Assembly: GCF_030817075.1 (NCBI RefSeq)
Contig: NZ_JAUSYU010000001.1
Location: 2,046,001 to 2,110,000, forward strand
From: Arthrobacter sp. V1I9
Lineage (GTDB): Bacteria; Actinomycetota; Actinomycetes; Actinomycetales; Micrococcaceae
Reading direction: 5' to 3'
Length of the DNA: 64,000 nt
The number at the start of each line of letters is the position of its first letter. The stretch's first letter is position 1. Of the stretch, positions 49,881 through 58,342 are shown in pieces. The notes under the pieces were generated by a model. That model saw only the letters and a program-made list of their open reading frames with translations, had not been told where the DNA came from and searched no databases. Both the position numbers and the translations under genes were made by a program.

Positions 49881-51086
49881 TCATTGTTCAACGGGAACGA
49901 GGACCCCCGCGCGCAACAGTCTTTTAACAAGTTCGACGCCGAGATCACCCGCGGTGTGAACCTCCCCGTCCAGCGCGCGCATCACAGATGGCAGATCGGC
50001 CTCCGGGAAGTCCAGCCAACCCACGCGTGTGGACAGGCGCGGTCCCTCGAGCCGTGCTTCCAGTGCATCGCGAAGCCGCACCACGGACTGGGGGCTTAGG
50101 CTTTCGACAGCCGCGAGCTGGGCCAGCGGTCCCAGCGGCGCGGGACGTCCCTGTCCTCGCCGGGTGCGGTGGAACAAAGAACTGGTTTCAGCCTCGACAA
50201 CAGCAGCGGCGAGGCGCTCACGGACTACGTCGATCTCCCCGTCTGGTCCGTCGACGCCCAACGGCAATGACCGGCGCATCTCGGGATCGTCGCACAGCGC
50301 AGCGAGTGCGGCCTGGGCGAGTTGTTCGGCCAATGCGTAGCGGGTCCAGCTGTGGATTCCAAGGGTGAGGTGGATGGAGATTTCGCCCTGCGCCTGCGCG
50401 GCATGCAACCAGCCACGCGGCAGGTAAAGGACATCCCCTGGCTCAAGCACCGTGTTGATATAGGCCTCGCCTTTCGCGGCCTCAGCCACGGCGGAGCGGC
50501 GATCGGTCCAGGGTTGATCACGCAACGGGTCCGCGTGAACCGGTTCATGGATGATCCAGCGCTTTGTCCCCTCGATCTGCATGACGAAAACGTCGTGCAC
50601 GTCGTAGTGATCGTCGAACCCACGGTTCTGAGGTGGCGTGATGTAGGCATTGGCCTGCACCGGATGTCCGAGCTCGGTGCTTAGCCTGCTGCTGAAGTCC
50701 GCGACAGGCTCCCATGTGCGGTGCAGTGCCTGCAGCACAAGCGTGGCACCGTCGGCGAATTTGCGCCACAGCGCTGTGTCGTCGAGCTGGTCAGAGATGG
50801 TGGCGCCGACGCCGGCTGGGGAGGTAAATGACGAGTCGGGAGATGTAGAGCCGCCCTTGGCAACGCGGAGAAAAGGAGTGCGCAGTCCACGGCGAGAGAT
50901 CAGTTCATCAACGGCCGCGGCCGAGAACAGATCAGAGAAGTCGCCTGCGCCACGCGTGAGCAACGCTGTGCGCCCCCAGACGTCGTCAGCGAACCTCTCA
51001 CGGCCCATCCTAATCAAGCGCGACTCTAGGACCCCGCCGCTTTCCAAGGCGTCGGGGTCCTGAAAGTCCGTGCGGGTGGTGCTCAA
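49881..51086 (-). CDS. JmjC/cupin Fe(II)/2-oxoglutarate oxygenase
   Basis: The product is 401 residues. The iron-binding set typical of bacterial JmjC (ROXA/MINA53-like) oxygenases is visible: FDDHYDVHDVFVMQIEGTKRW (His about 160, Asp 162) and LYLPRGWLHAAQA (His about 228). The N-terminal part and the C-terminal winged-helix-like part also fit ribosomal-oxygenase-type proteins, which hydroxylate protein side chains. It starts with TTG only 3 bases after the stop of the Asp/Gly-repeat protein, a strong sign that the repeat protein is made together with it and may be its substrate. Confidence 0.87.
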   Translation of the reverse strand: MSTTRTDFQDPDALESGGVLESRLIRMGRERFADDVWGRTALLTRGAGDFSDLFSAAAVDELISRRGLRTPFLRVAKGGSTSPDSSFTSPAGVGATISDQLDDTALWRKFADGATLVLQALHRTWEPVADFSSRLSTELGHPVQANAYITPPQNRGFDDHYDVHDVFVMQIEGTKRWIIHEPVHADPLRDQPWTDRRSAVAEAAKGEAYINTVLEPGDVLYLPRGWLHAAQAQGEISIHLTLGIHSWTRYALAEQLAQAALAALCDDPEMRRSLPLGVDGPDGEIDVVRERLAAAVVEAETSSLFHRTRRGQGRPAPLGPLAQLAAVESLSPQSVVRLRDALEARLEGPRLSTRVGWLDFPEADLPSVMRALDGEVHTAGDLGVELVKRLLRAGVLVPVEQ

Positions 51087-51089
51087 AAC

Positions 51090-51365
51090 TTAGAGGCCCC
51101 GTTCCGCGGCTCCCCCATCGGCACCGCCGTCGGCGCCACTGTCAGCACCACCGTCGGCACCGCTGTCAGCGCCTCCATCGGCCCCGCTGTCAGCACCACC
51201 ATCGGCACCGCTGTCAGCACCACCGTCGGCACCGCTGTCAGCACCACCGTCGGCACCGCTGTCAGCACCACCATCGGCACCGCCGTCGTGCATGCCGGGG
51301 ACGCCGTCCGCGCCACCGTCCGCGGGGCCTTCCTGCTGGCTTGGATCCTGCTCTGGACTGGTCAT
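51090..51365 (-). CDS. Asp/Gly/Ala tandem-repeat protein, candidate substrate or precursor peptide
   Basis: The product is 91 residues. A leader (MTSPEQDPSQQEGPADGGAD, then GVPGMHD) is followed by six tandem copies of GADGGADS and the ending GADGGADGGAAERGL. Aspartate recurs every three to four residues. The DNA repeat is 24 bp with mostly synonymous differences between copies, arguing for selection on the peptide. GGGAGG lies five bases before ATG 51365. No signal peptide is visible. Repeats of this kind have sometimes been labelled BatC-like. A role as substrate of the JmjC oxygenase is inferred from the 3-base spacing. Confidence 0.75.
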   Translation of the reverse strand: MTSPEQDPSQQEGPADGGADGVPGMHDGGADGGADSGADGGADSGADGGADSGADGGADSGADGGADSGADGGADSGADGGADGGAAERGL

Positions 51366-51794
51366 GCTTCCTCCCAAGAATCGAATCACTAGAATCAGCT
51401 CCATTACTGGCACCTGATTTCCCACCCGGGCGACCCCTCATCGGCACCACCCGTGATCACCCTAACCGCACGGGACAGCCCTGGGAACAACCCTTTTCTC
51501 CAACTCAGGTCCCGGCACCCTGGTACAACGATGGAATCGCCTTGCCGGGCTCGTCATGGTCAATGCTGGCCCAGGTCATGTCAATATCCCCGGACGGATG
51601 CAACAGGCGCGCGCAAACTGGCTGGTGGCTGACCTTTCAGGTCAATACATCTAGCTAGCAGCCCGCCGCCCCCGACCGTAAACTGGGTGAAAGCAAAGGA
51701 GCGGCAGCGATGGACGCTGAAGTTCGTCATGCAGAGCTTGAATCCCCTGCGCTGGAATCCAGGGGCTGGTAGCCGTGGCCCTGAGGCGGGACAC
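51366..51794. other. Divergent intergenic region of the repeat-protein operon
   Basis: This is 429 bases between the leftward repeat-protein operon and the rightward FG-GAP protein. It should hold promoters for both. The near-start sequence of the leftward unit is AT-richer (GATTCTAGTGATTCGATTC), but I cannot fix -10 and -35 boxes. The frame upstream of 51795 to 51687 is open and could extend the next gene. No other feature was recognised. Confidence 0.35.
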
Positions 51795-53426
51795 ATGCAG
51801 TTGCCCGCTGGGAGCATCCGAAGGCGGGCGGCCAGCATGATCCGGGCATTGGGGATGCGGGCCCTTACGGCCGTGCTCGCGTTCCTCGCACTCCTCCTGG
51901 GTTTCGTCCCCGGCGCGCCTTCCGCCCAGGCTGTGTCCCTGAGGGGCCACGATATCTCATGGCCGCAATGCTCGACGGCGGCTGACGGCTTTGGTCTGCC
52001 CCTGCCGCCCGCATCGTCCCAGTTCGTCATCATCGGGCTGACGAAGGGGCTGCCCTTCACCGAGAACCCGTGCCTGGCAAGCCAGGTAGGCTGGGCCAGG
52101 ACCAACAACAAGCCCGCGCAGGCGTACGCCATGGCGGCTTTCCCCACGCCCGGACAGCTCTCCGCCTACCGGACGCAGGGGCCCTGGTCCTCCACCACCC
52201 GCGCAGGCCAGCTGTCCAACGTGGGGTACGCCGAAGCGCGGTTCGCCATCGCCAGCCTGGCCCGGGTGGGCTTTGCGCCGCGGGTGGTGTGGATCGACGT
52301 TGAGCCCCGGCCGGCCCAGCCCTGGCCCACGGCTACCGCAGCCCAGCAGCGCGAAAACCGGTACATCATCGAGGGCATCATGCGCGCCCTGCGGGATGCG
52401 AAATTCTCGTACGGCCTCTACTCGTTTGCGTCAGGGTGGGCCAGCATCACTGGCTCGTGGCGGCTGCCAGGCGTCCCGGTGTGGGCAACGGCCGGCAGGC
52501 TGGACTATCCCGGCGAGGCACTGGACCGCTGCCGTCAGCCGAGTTTCTCGGGTGGACGTGTCTACATTTCGCAGTGGTACGACGACACCCGGGACTACGA
52601 CCTGACCTGCGATCCCTATGCGTTCACGCCTTTGCCCATTCCGGCATCGAGCCTCTCCGGGTCGACCGCGGACTTCAACAGCGACTGGAACAGTGACATC
52701 CTCGCCCGCCTGCCAGCCACCGGCGAGTTGCGGATGTACCCCGGGAACGGCCGCGGAGGCCGGCTCCCCAGCATGTCCATCGGCAATGGCTGGAACATCT
52801 TCAACTCTCTCGAGACGCCGGGCGACTTCAACGGGGACGGCGCGCTGGACGTCCTTGCCCGGGAAACTGCCACCGGCTACCTGTGGCTCTACCGTGGCAA
52901 CGGCACCGGCGGCTTCCTGTCCCGGGTCCGCATCGGCAACGGCTGGAACATCTTCAGCGCCATCGTCGGCCCCGGCGATTTCAATGGCGACCAGCGGGTC
53001 GATGTCCTGGCGAGGGAAACCCGCAACGGGAATCTATGGCTGTACCGCGGCAACGGCAGCGGCGGTTTCCTGCCCCGGGTTCTCCTCGGCGGCGGCTGGA
53101 ACATCTTCAGCGCCATCGTCGGCCCAGGGGACATGAACAGCGACGGGGCAGCCGACGTCCTGGCGCGGGAGAGCGCAACGGGAGTCCTGTGGCTGTACCG
53201 CGGGAACGGAGCGGGCGGCTGGCTGCCCCGGAGCAGGGTGGGCAGCGGATGGAATGTGATGACCGCCGCCGTAAGCCCTGGCGACTTCAACGGCGACCGC
53301 CGTCCCGACCTGCTGGCCCGCGACGGTGCCGGCGTGCTGTGGCTCTACCCCGGCAACGGCACCGGCGGCTTCCTTTCGCGGGTCCAGGTGGGTCCGGGCT
53401 GGAACGGGCTCTCACCGCTCTTCTGA
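51795..53426 (+). CDS. Secreted GH25/DUF1906-like hydrolase with FG-GAP repeats
   Basis: The product is 543 residues. The signal peptide ALTAVLAFLALLLGFVPGAPSAQA precedes a catalytic-like barrel starting SLRGHDISWPQCS (Asp), with VVWIDVEPRPAQPW (Asp, Glu) and FSYGLYSFASGWASITG, a GH25/DUF1906-like pattern. The C-terminal half has about five FG-GAP/VCBS repeats with DFNGDG/DFNGDQ calcium-binding loops (PGDFNGDGALDVLARE, WLYRGNGTGGFL). It probably acts on, or binds, the cell wall or other polysaccharide. ATG 51795 was chosen for its spacing to GAGGCGGG; GTG 51687 would add 36 residues. Confidence 0.82.
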   Translation: MQLPAGSIRRRAASMIRALGMRALTAVLAFLALLLGFVPGAPSAQAVSLRGHDISWPQCSTAADGFGLPLPPASSQFVIIGLTKGLPFTENPCLASQVGWARTNNKPAQAYAMAAFPTPGQLSAYRTQGPWSSTTRAGQLSNVGYAEARFAIASLARVGFAPRVVWIDVEPRPAQPWPTATAAQQRENRYIIEGIMRALRDAKFSYGLYSFASGWASITGSWRLPGVPVWATAGRLDYPGEALDRCRQPSFSGGRVYISQWYDDTRDYDLTCDPYAFTPLPIPASSLSGSTADFNSDWNSDILARLPATGELRMYPGNGRGGRLPSMSIGNGWNIFNSLETPGDFNGDGALDVLARETATGYLWLYRGNGTGGFLSRVRIGNGWNIFSAIVGPGDFNGDQRVDVLARETRNGNLWLYRGNGSGGFLPRVLLGGGWNIFSAIVGPGDMNSDGAADVLARESATGVLWLYRGNGAGGWLPRSRVGSGWNVMTAAVSPGDFNGDRRPDLLARDGAGVLWLYPGNGTGGFLSRVQVGPGWNGLSPLF

Positions 53427-53479
53427 CAGCGCCCGGTTTGATGCGGCTTCGCGGCCGCCTTCCGGGCCGGCGCAAACGT

Positions 53480-53560
53480 GTCCTTCAACGCGGCCGCGTC
53501 ACCGTCCGCCGGGTCCTGACCGACAACGGCTCCTGCTACCGCCCCCAAACGTCAGAGGGA
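53480..53560 (+). mobile_element. IS481-type transposase remnant
   Basis: A short stretch reads RVTVRRVLTDNGSCYR, the conserved second-Asp region of the IS481/IS3 DDE transposase core (VLTDNG). It starts right after the FG-GAP gene, and no further transposase sequence or terminal repeats were recognised. It is a decayed trace of an insertion sequence. Confidence 0.6.
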
Positions 53561-53598
53561 CGCAACCACAAGCCATGTCAACACGCTAAAGCAAGAAA

Positions 53599-53784
53599 AG
53601 GATCACGATCGTAGCGGCGCTGCCGTTCATCGTCGTTATGTTCCTGCTCTGCTTTGCCCTGGCAAAGGACCTGCGCCACGATCCTCTGTCATTGCGCAGA
53701 CGCTTGGCGACACCGGTGGTAGAACGGACCATCCAGGCCGGAACAGCACGGCGGCATTCAATTCGATCTGGTCATGAAGCATGA
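53599..53784 (+). pseudogene. BCCT (betaine/choline) transporter C-terminal remnant
   Basis: The fragment ITIVAALPFIVVMFLLCFAL followed by AKDLRHDPLSLRRRLATPVVERTIQAG matches the last transmembrane helix and basic tail of BCCT-family transporters. There is no start and no upstream part. A stop follows at 53782-53784. With the adjacent IS trace it shows that a larger gene was cut here. Choline/betaine uptake would fit the serine-type metabolism suggested for the downstream operon. Confidence 0.6.
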
Positions 53785-54232
53785 CTGCGCTGAATCATGC
53801 CCGGACCCAGATTCCCACAACGGCGGCACACATACCGCAAGCATTCCCACCGTCGCACCCCGGCATGTAGACCGGGACAGTAAGTAGCCGTTTACCGTCG
53901 GTAGCAACCCGCACCGGTGGCTCGCACCTTCTTGGGCATATCCACTCTCCCTGCATCAGCAGGTAATCGCATGAGCTGTAGCGACGACCAAGAAACGATT
54001 CTGCACCTTAGCAGCAAGGGAAAAAACATGTTGACATCCGGCTCGAAGTGTCGAGTCCGGTGACCGTTCGGCTGCAGCTGGATACTGGCTGCAATTGCCA
54101 GCACGGTACCGAAAAACGCCCGGGTTCGCACGTTGACAGCGATCTCGGCGTCCGCTGACCGCGGCCACACCCGCCGCCCGGCATCGCCCTAGGCGGTGAT
54201 TACATTCAGGCAGGCATCCCAGCAACCTTCGC

Positions 54233-54272
54233 TGCCCATACTGCAGGCCGCAGACGGCCTGCAGTATGGGCA
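54233..54272. repeat. Perfect 40-base hairpin (18-bp arms)
   Basis: The arms TGCCCATACTGCAGGCCG and its exact complement flank a 4-base loop (CAGA). It contains PstI-type CTGCAG in both arms and has no T-run. It lies in 53785-54509, a stretch without genes, about 240 bases upstream of the aminotransferase operon. It may be a mobile-element end, a regulatory RNA hairpin or a strong terminator of the lost BCCT gene. Confidence 0.6.
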
Positions 54273-54433
54273 GGATCAGCGCCTGCGGGAGGGCGCCCCG
54301 CCCGACGCATTAGAGTACGACGGCGGAAAGCGGCAGGTGACCAAGCGTCCCGAACTGTTCCGGGAACTAAGAATCACCGCCTTAGAAAGGGAACCTTTCC
54401 GTTGGGATACATCAACGGTATATTTATTTCTCT

Positions 54434-54451
54434 GAACTGATATATAAGTTC
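54434..54451. promoter_or_regulatory. AT-rich operator-like palindrome before the aminotransferase operon
   Basis: GAACTGATATATAAGTTC is a near-perfect 18-bp palindrome with an ATATAT centre and one mismatched pair. It lies 58 bases before the aminotransferase ATG within an unusually AT-rich promoter. It resembles a binding site for a dimeric repressor such as a GntR or MarR protein. No regulator gene is adjacent. Confidence 0.5.
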
Positions 54452-54509
54452 TATAACGGTTTGGATCCGCTGAAGGATCGATCGTCCACTCGATGAGGAG
54501 TAGAACAGC

Positions 54510-55709
54510 ATGAAGCAACTCGCGCACCGGCTCGAACGGCTGGGCACTGAAACCGCCTTCAGCGTCGCCCAAGCGGCCGCCGCCTGGAAAGCGAGGGGGA
54601 ACCGCGTTTACCCCTTCCATCTGGGCGACATCAACATCCCTACCGCCCCGCATATCGTCGAAGCCATGAACCGGGCGATCGCCGACGGCTATACCGGCTA
54701 TTGCCCCGGCCCGGGCATCCCGCAGTTGCGGGAGGCCCTTGCAGAAGATATCGGAGCCCGCCGAGGGATCCAGTTTTCACCGGACAACGTGGTGGTGATG
54801 ACGGGCGGCAAACCCGTTATCACCAAGTTCCTGCAGGCGGTCATGAACCCTGGCCAGGAAGTGCTCTACCCGAACCCCGGCTTCCCGATCTACGAATCAC
54901 AGATCGAGTACCTCGGTGGCAAGGCCGTGCCTTACCGTTACCTGCCCACGCCCCAGGGCTTCGCGATCGATCTCGACCAGGTCCGCGCATCAATCACACC
55001 CAATACTGTCGCAATCATCTACAACGACCTGCAGAACCCCATCTCGGCCGAGTCGACCGCTGCTGAGCGGGAGTCAATCGCTCAGCTCGCGCAGGAGCAC
55101 GACCTCTGGGTGCTCTCCGATGAGGCGTACTTCGAGACGCGCTACGAGGGTCTCTCGAGCTCGATCGCGTCGCTTCCCGGCATGGCTGAGCGCACCGTGA
55201 TCCTGTACACCTTCAGCAAGAAGTTCGCCATGACCGGATCCCGCCTGGGCTGTGCCGTCGCCCCAATCGAGATCGCCAAAATCCTCAGCACACTTAACAC
55301 CAACGATGAGTCGTGCACGACGCACTACGTGCAGTGGGCCGGCATCGAAGCGCTGCGCGGTAGCCAGGAACCCGTGCAGCAGATGCTCGACATTCTGCGT
55401 GGGCGCCGGGATGCCGCATGTGAACTCGTCAACGACATCTCCGGCGTACATGTCGCGGTGCCGCAGTCGACGTTCTACCTGTTCCCCGATGTCACCGAGG
55501 CCATGAAGCGCATGGGTTATACGGCAGTCGGCGATTTCGCCTCCGCAGCGCTGCACGAAACCGGCGTCTCCTTCTGCACGCGTGAGCATTTCGGCCGCCG
55601 CCAGCCCGGCGAAGAGCGGCAGTATATCCGGCTCGCCTACTCGGGCATCGACGTCACCGATATCCACGATGGCCTCGGCCGCCTGCGCAAGTGGATCGAG
55701 ACGGCATGA
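54510..55709 (+). CDS. Class I/II pyridoxal-phosphate aminotransferase
   Basis: The product is 399 residues of the AspC/AlaT fold. The PLP lysine lies in ILYTFSKKFAMTGSRLG, and the cofactor Asp/Tyr region is VLSDEAYFETRYEG. The substrate loop GYTGYCPGPGIPQLREALAEDIG is typical of broad aminotransferases. It overlaps by 4 bases a D-2-hydroxyacid dehydrogenase, so its 2-oxoacid product is probably reduced next. Serine to hydroxypyruvate to glycerate would fit but is inferred. GAGGAG is ten bases before the ATG. Confidence 0.9.
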   Translation: MKQLAHRLERLGTETAFSVAQAAAAWKARGNRVYPFHLGDINIPTAPHIVEAMNRAIADGYTGYCPGPGIPQLREALAEDIGARRGIQFSPDNVVVMTGGKPVITKFLQAVMNPGQEVLYPNPGFPIYESQIEYLGGKAVPYRYLPTPQGFAIDLDQVRASITPNTVAIIYNDLQNPISAESTAAERESIAQLAQEHDLWVLSDEAYFETRYEGLSSSIASLPGMAERTVILYTFSKKFAMTGSRLGCAVAPIEIAKILSTLNTNDESCTTHYVQWAGIEALRGSQEPVQQMLDILRGRRDAACELVNDISGVHVAVPQSTFYLFPDVTEAMKRMGYTAVGDFASAALHETGVSFCTREHFGRRQPGEERQYIRLAYSGIDVTDIHDGLGRLRKWIETA

Positions 55710-56665
55710 GCCGGGTCGTCGTCACGGGACGGGTACCCGAAGCCGCACTTGAGAAGCTGCGTACCGAGCACGAAGTCGATGCCTGGGAGGCTCCGGAGTC
55801 GATCGGCCGCGAGGAGCTGCTGCGCCGGGTAGAGGGTGCCGATGCCGTGGTGAGCCTGCTGACCGAACGCATTGACGCCGAACTGCTCGACGCCGCCGGC
55901 CCACAACTCAAGGTCGTCGCGAACGTTGCCGTGGGTTACGACAACATCGACGTGCCCGCCTGCACCGAGCGGGGCGTCCTAGCCACCAACACACCGGGTG
56001 TGCTCACAGAGGCCACGGCCGACATCGCGTTCGGCCTCATCCTTTCGACGACCCGCCGACTCGCCGAGGGGGAACGGCTCATCCGCTCCGGCCAAGCCTG
56101 GAAGTGGGGCATGTTCTTCCTGCTCGGCAGCAGCCTGCAAGGCAAGACCCTCGGCGTCGTCGGTATGGGCGGCATCGGCCGGGCGACCGCCCGCCGGGCC
56201 AAAGCCTTCGGAATGGAAATCGTCTATCAGTCCCGCAGTGAGATCGACCCCGCGACCGCAGCCAACCTGGGTGCCCGGCGGGTCGATCTCGCTGAGTTGC
56301 TGGCCATCTCCGACGTCGTCTCCCTGCACTGCCCCTACGGGCAGGCCACCCATCACCTGATCGGTGCCGGGCAACTCGCGGCGATGAAGGATTCGGCGTA
56401 CCTCATCAACACCGCGCGAGGGCCGATCATCGACGAAGCAGCCCTCGCTTCCGCCCTCCGCGAGGGCCAAATCGCGGGCGCGGGTCTCGACGTTTTCGAG
56501 AAAGAGCCCGACGTTCATCCCGGATTGCTCGAGCTCGAAAACGTCGTGCTCGTGCCCCACCTCGGCTCCGCCACTGTCGAAACCCGCACCGCTATGGCGA
56601 TGCTCGCCGCAGACAACGTGCTCGCCCTTCTCAGCGGCGAACAACCGGCCACGCCGATCAATTAG
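55706..56665 (+). CDS. D-2-hydroxyacid dehydrogenase (glyoxylate/hydroxypyruvate reductase-like)
   Basis: The product is 319 residues. The nucleotide-binding GxGxxG is GVVGMGGIGRATARRAKAFG. The catalytic Arg, Glu and His are in INTARGPIIDEAAL, GAGLDVFEKEP and LVPHLGSATVETRTAM. The pattern (NVAVGYDNIDVPACTERGV) is that of glycerate/glyoxylate reductases. The position after GMGGIG reads YQSRSEI, where an Arg after Ser favours NADPH over NADH; with PntAB downstream this makes NADPH use likely. Confidence 0.9.
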   Translation: MSRVVVTGRVPEAALEKLRTEHEVDAWEAPESIGREELLRRVEGADAVVSLLTERIDAELLDAAGPQLKVVANVAVGYDNIDVPACTERGVLATNTPGVLTEATADIAFGLILSTTRRLAEGERLIRSGQAWKWGMFFLLGSSLQGKTLGVVGMGGIGRATARRAKAFGMEIVYQSRSEIDPATAANLGARRVDLAELLAISDVVSLHCPYGQATHHLIGAGQLAAMKDSAYLINTARGPIIDEAALASALREGQIAGAGLDVFEKEPDVHPGLLELENVVLVPHLGSATVETRTAMAMLAADNVLALLSGEQPATPIN

Positions 56666-56788
56666 CGGCAACCGGGCGGACTGACAAAGGCACAACGTCT
56701 CAGCCGTTTGCACTGCCCTTGCCCTAGTGGAGCAACTGCTGTCCCGGCGGCGCACCTTCCGGGCAACACAACCTAGAGAGAGAAAATA

Positions 56789-58342
56789 TTGACGCGTATA
56801 GGCATCGTGGCCGAGTTGGGTGGCGAAACGAGGGTGGCAGCAACTCCTGTCACCGTGAAACAGTTGTTGGGTTTGGGCTACGACGTTGTAGTCGAGAAGG
56901 GTGCGGGTGAGTTGGCGTCGTTCCCGGACGATGCTTATGTCGATGCTGGTGCCTTGCTTGTCGGGGCTGATGAGGCGTGGGGCAGCGACGTTGTGCTGCG
57001 GGTCAATCCGCCCACCGAGGATGAGATTGGCCGCCTCGCTGACGGTGCCACTCTTATCGGGATGCTTAGCCCGGGGTTGCGGCCGGAATTGGTGGAGGCG
57101 TTGGCGGCGCGTCCGATCACCGCTTTAGCTTTGGATGCGGTGCCGCGGATCTCGCGGGCTCAGTCGATGGATGTACTCAGTTCGATGGCGAACATCGCCG
57201 GGTATCGTGCCGTGATTGAGGCCGCGCATGAGTTTGGCCGGTTTTTCACCGGGCAGGTCACGGCAGCGGGCAAGGTCCCACCGGCGAAGGTCCTCGTCGC
57301 CGGAGCCGGTGTCGCCGGCTTGGCGGCAATTGGTGCTGCTAGCAGCCTGGGCGCCATCGTTCGCGCTACTGATCCGCGGCCAGAGGTGGCGGATCAGGTG
57401 AAGTCGATTGGTGGTACCTACCTCAAGGTTGAGGTAGAGGAGGAGATGAAGTCCTCTGACGGGTATGCAAAAGCAACGTCCGAGGCGTACAACAGGCGCG
57501 CAGCCGAAATCTACACCGAGCAGGCGGCCGATGTCGACATCGTCATCACCACGGCCCTGATCCCGGGCCGGCCCGCTCCGAAGCTGCTCACGGCGGACGA
57601 TGTAGCAGCGATGAAATCCGGCAGTGTCATCGTGGATATGGCTGCCGGACAGGGCGGGAATGTGGAAGGTTCCGTCGCTGGGGAACGGGTGGTCACGGAG
57701 AACGGTGTGGTGATTCTGGGGTATACGGATCTTCCGGCGCGTCTTCCGGCGCAGGCGTCCCAGCTGTACGGAACGAATCTGGTGAACCTGCTAAAGCTCC
57801 TGACCCCGGACAAAGACGGTCAGCTGCGGCTTGACTTCGCAGATGTGGTGCAGCGGTCGGTGACGGTGGTCCGCGAGGGAGAGAAGACATGGCCGCCACC
57901 GCCGGTCCAGGTTTCGGCCGCACCGGCGGCCAAGACCCAGGCTGAAGTTGCCGAAAGTCCTGCGCCGAAGAAGAAGCAGGGCCTCAGCGCCGCCGGTAAG
58001 GCCGGGTTGTTCGCCGCGGGCATCGCCGCGTTGTTCAGCATCAACGCGGTTGCTCCGGCGCCGCTGCCTCAGCACTTCACGGTACTGATGCTCTCGGTTG
58101 TTGTCGGTTTCTATGTGATCGGGAAAGTTCACCATGCCCTGCACACCCCGCTGATGTCTGTTACGAACGCGATCTCGGGGATCATCGTCGTTGGCGCGCT
58201 GCTGCAGGTCACCTCCGACAACATCGTGATGCAGGTGCTCGCCGCCGTCGCGGTGCTGCTGGCCAGCATAAACATTTTCGGTGGCTTCGCCGTCACCCGG
58301 CGGATGCTCGCCATGTTCTCGGCCGGGAAGGCACGTTCATGA
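56789..58342 (+). CDS. pntA: NAD(P) transhydrogenase subunit alpha
   Basis: The product is 517 residues with a TTG start preceded by GAGAGAG. Domain I (NAD-binding) reads [20 protein letters not shown], with [23 protein letters not shown] as the Rossmann motif. Four C-terminal helices ([20 protein letters not shown] and so on) belong to membrane domain II. It transfers hydride between NADH and NADP using the proton gradient. Third positions of the first half contain more T than in neighbours, which may point to transfer from a lower-GC relative. Confidence 0.94.
   Translation: MTRIGIVAELGGETRVAATPVTVKQLLGLGYDVVVEKGAGELASFPDDAYVDAGALLVGADEAWGSDVVLRVNPPTEDEIGRLADGATLIGMLSPGLRPELVEALAARPITALALDAVPRISRAQSMDVLSSMANIAGYRAVIEAAHEFGRFFTGQVTAAGKVPPAKVLVAGAGVAGLAAIGAASSLGAIVRATDPRPEVADQVKSIGGTYLKVEVEEEMKSSDGYAKATSEAYNRRAAEIYTEQAADVDIVITTALIPGRPAPKLLTADDVAAMKSGSVIVDMAAGQGGNVEGSVAGERVVTENGVVILGYTDLPARLPAQASQLYGTNLVNLLKLLTPDKDGQLRLDFADVVQRSVTVVREGEKTWPPPPVQVSAAPAAKTQAEVAESPAPKKKQGLSAAGKAGLFAAGIAALFSINAVAPAPLPQHFTVLMLSVVVGFYVIGKVHHALHTPLMSVTNAISGIIVVGALLQVTSDNIVMQVLAAVAVLLASINIFGGFAVTRRMLAMFSAGKARS

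Noticed and set aside
51126-51285. CRISPR-like array
   Set aside because: The 24-bp units are contiguous with no spacers and are in frame as a protein repeat. No cas genes are present.
51083-51316. Alternative-frame repeat protein (VVLTAVPT repeats)
   Set aside because: It is the shifted reading of the same 24-bp repeat. The GADGGADS frame has the ribosome-binding site and the leader.
48962-51365. Toxin-antitoxin or phage-defence interpretation of the repeat-protein operon
   Set aside because: There is no nuclease, protease or nucleotide-signalling domain. The oxygenase and ferredoxin-like protein fit a modification role better.
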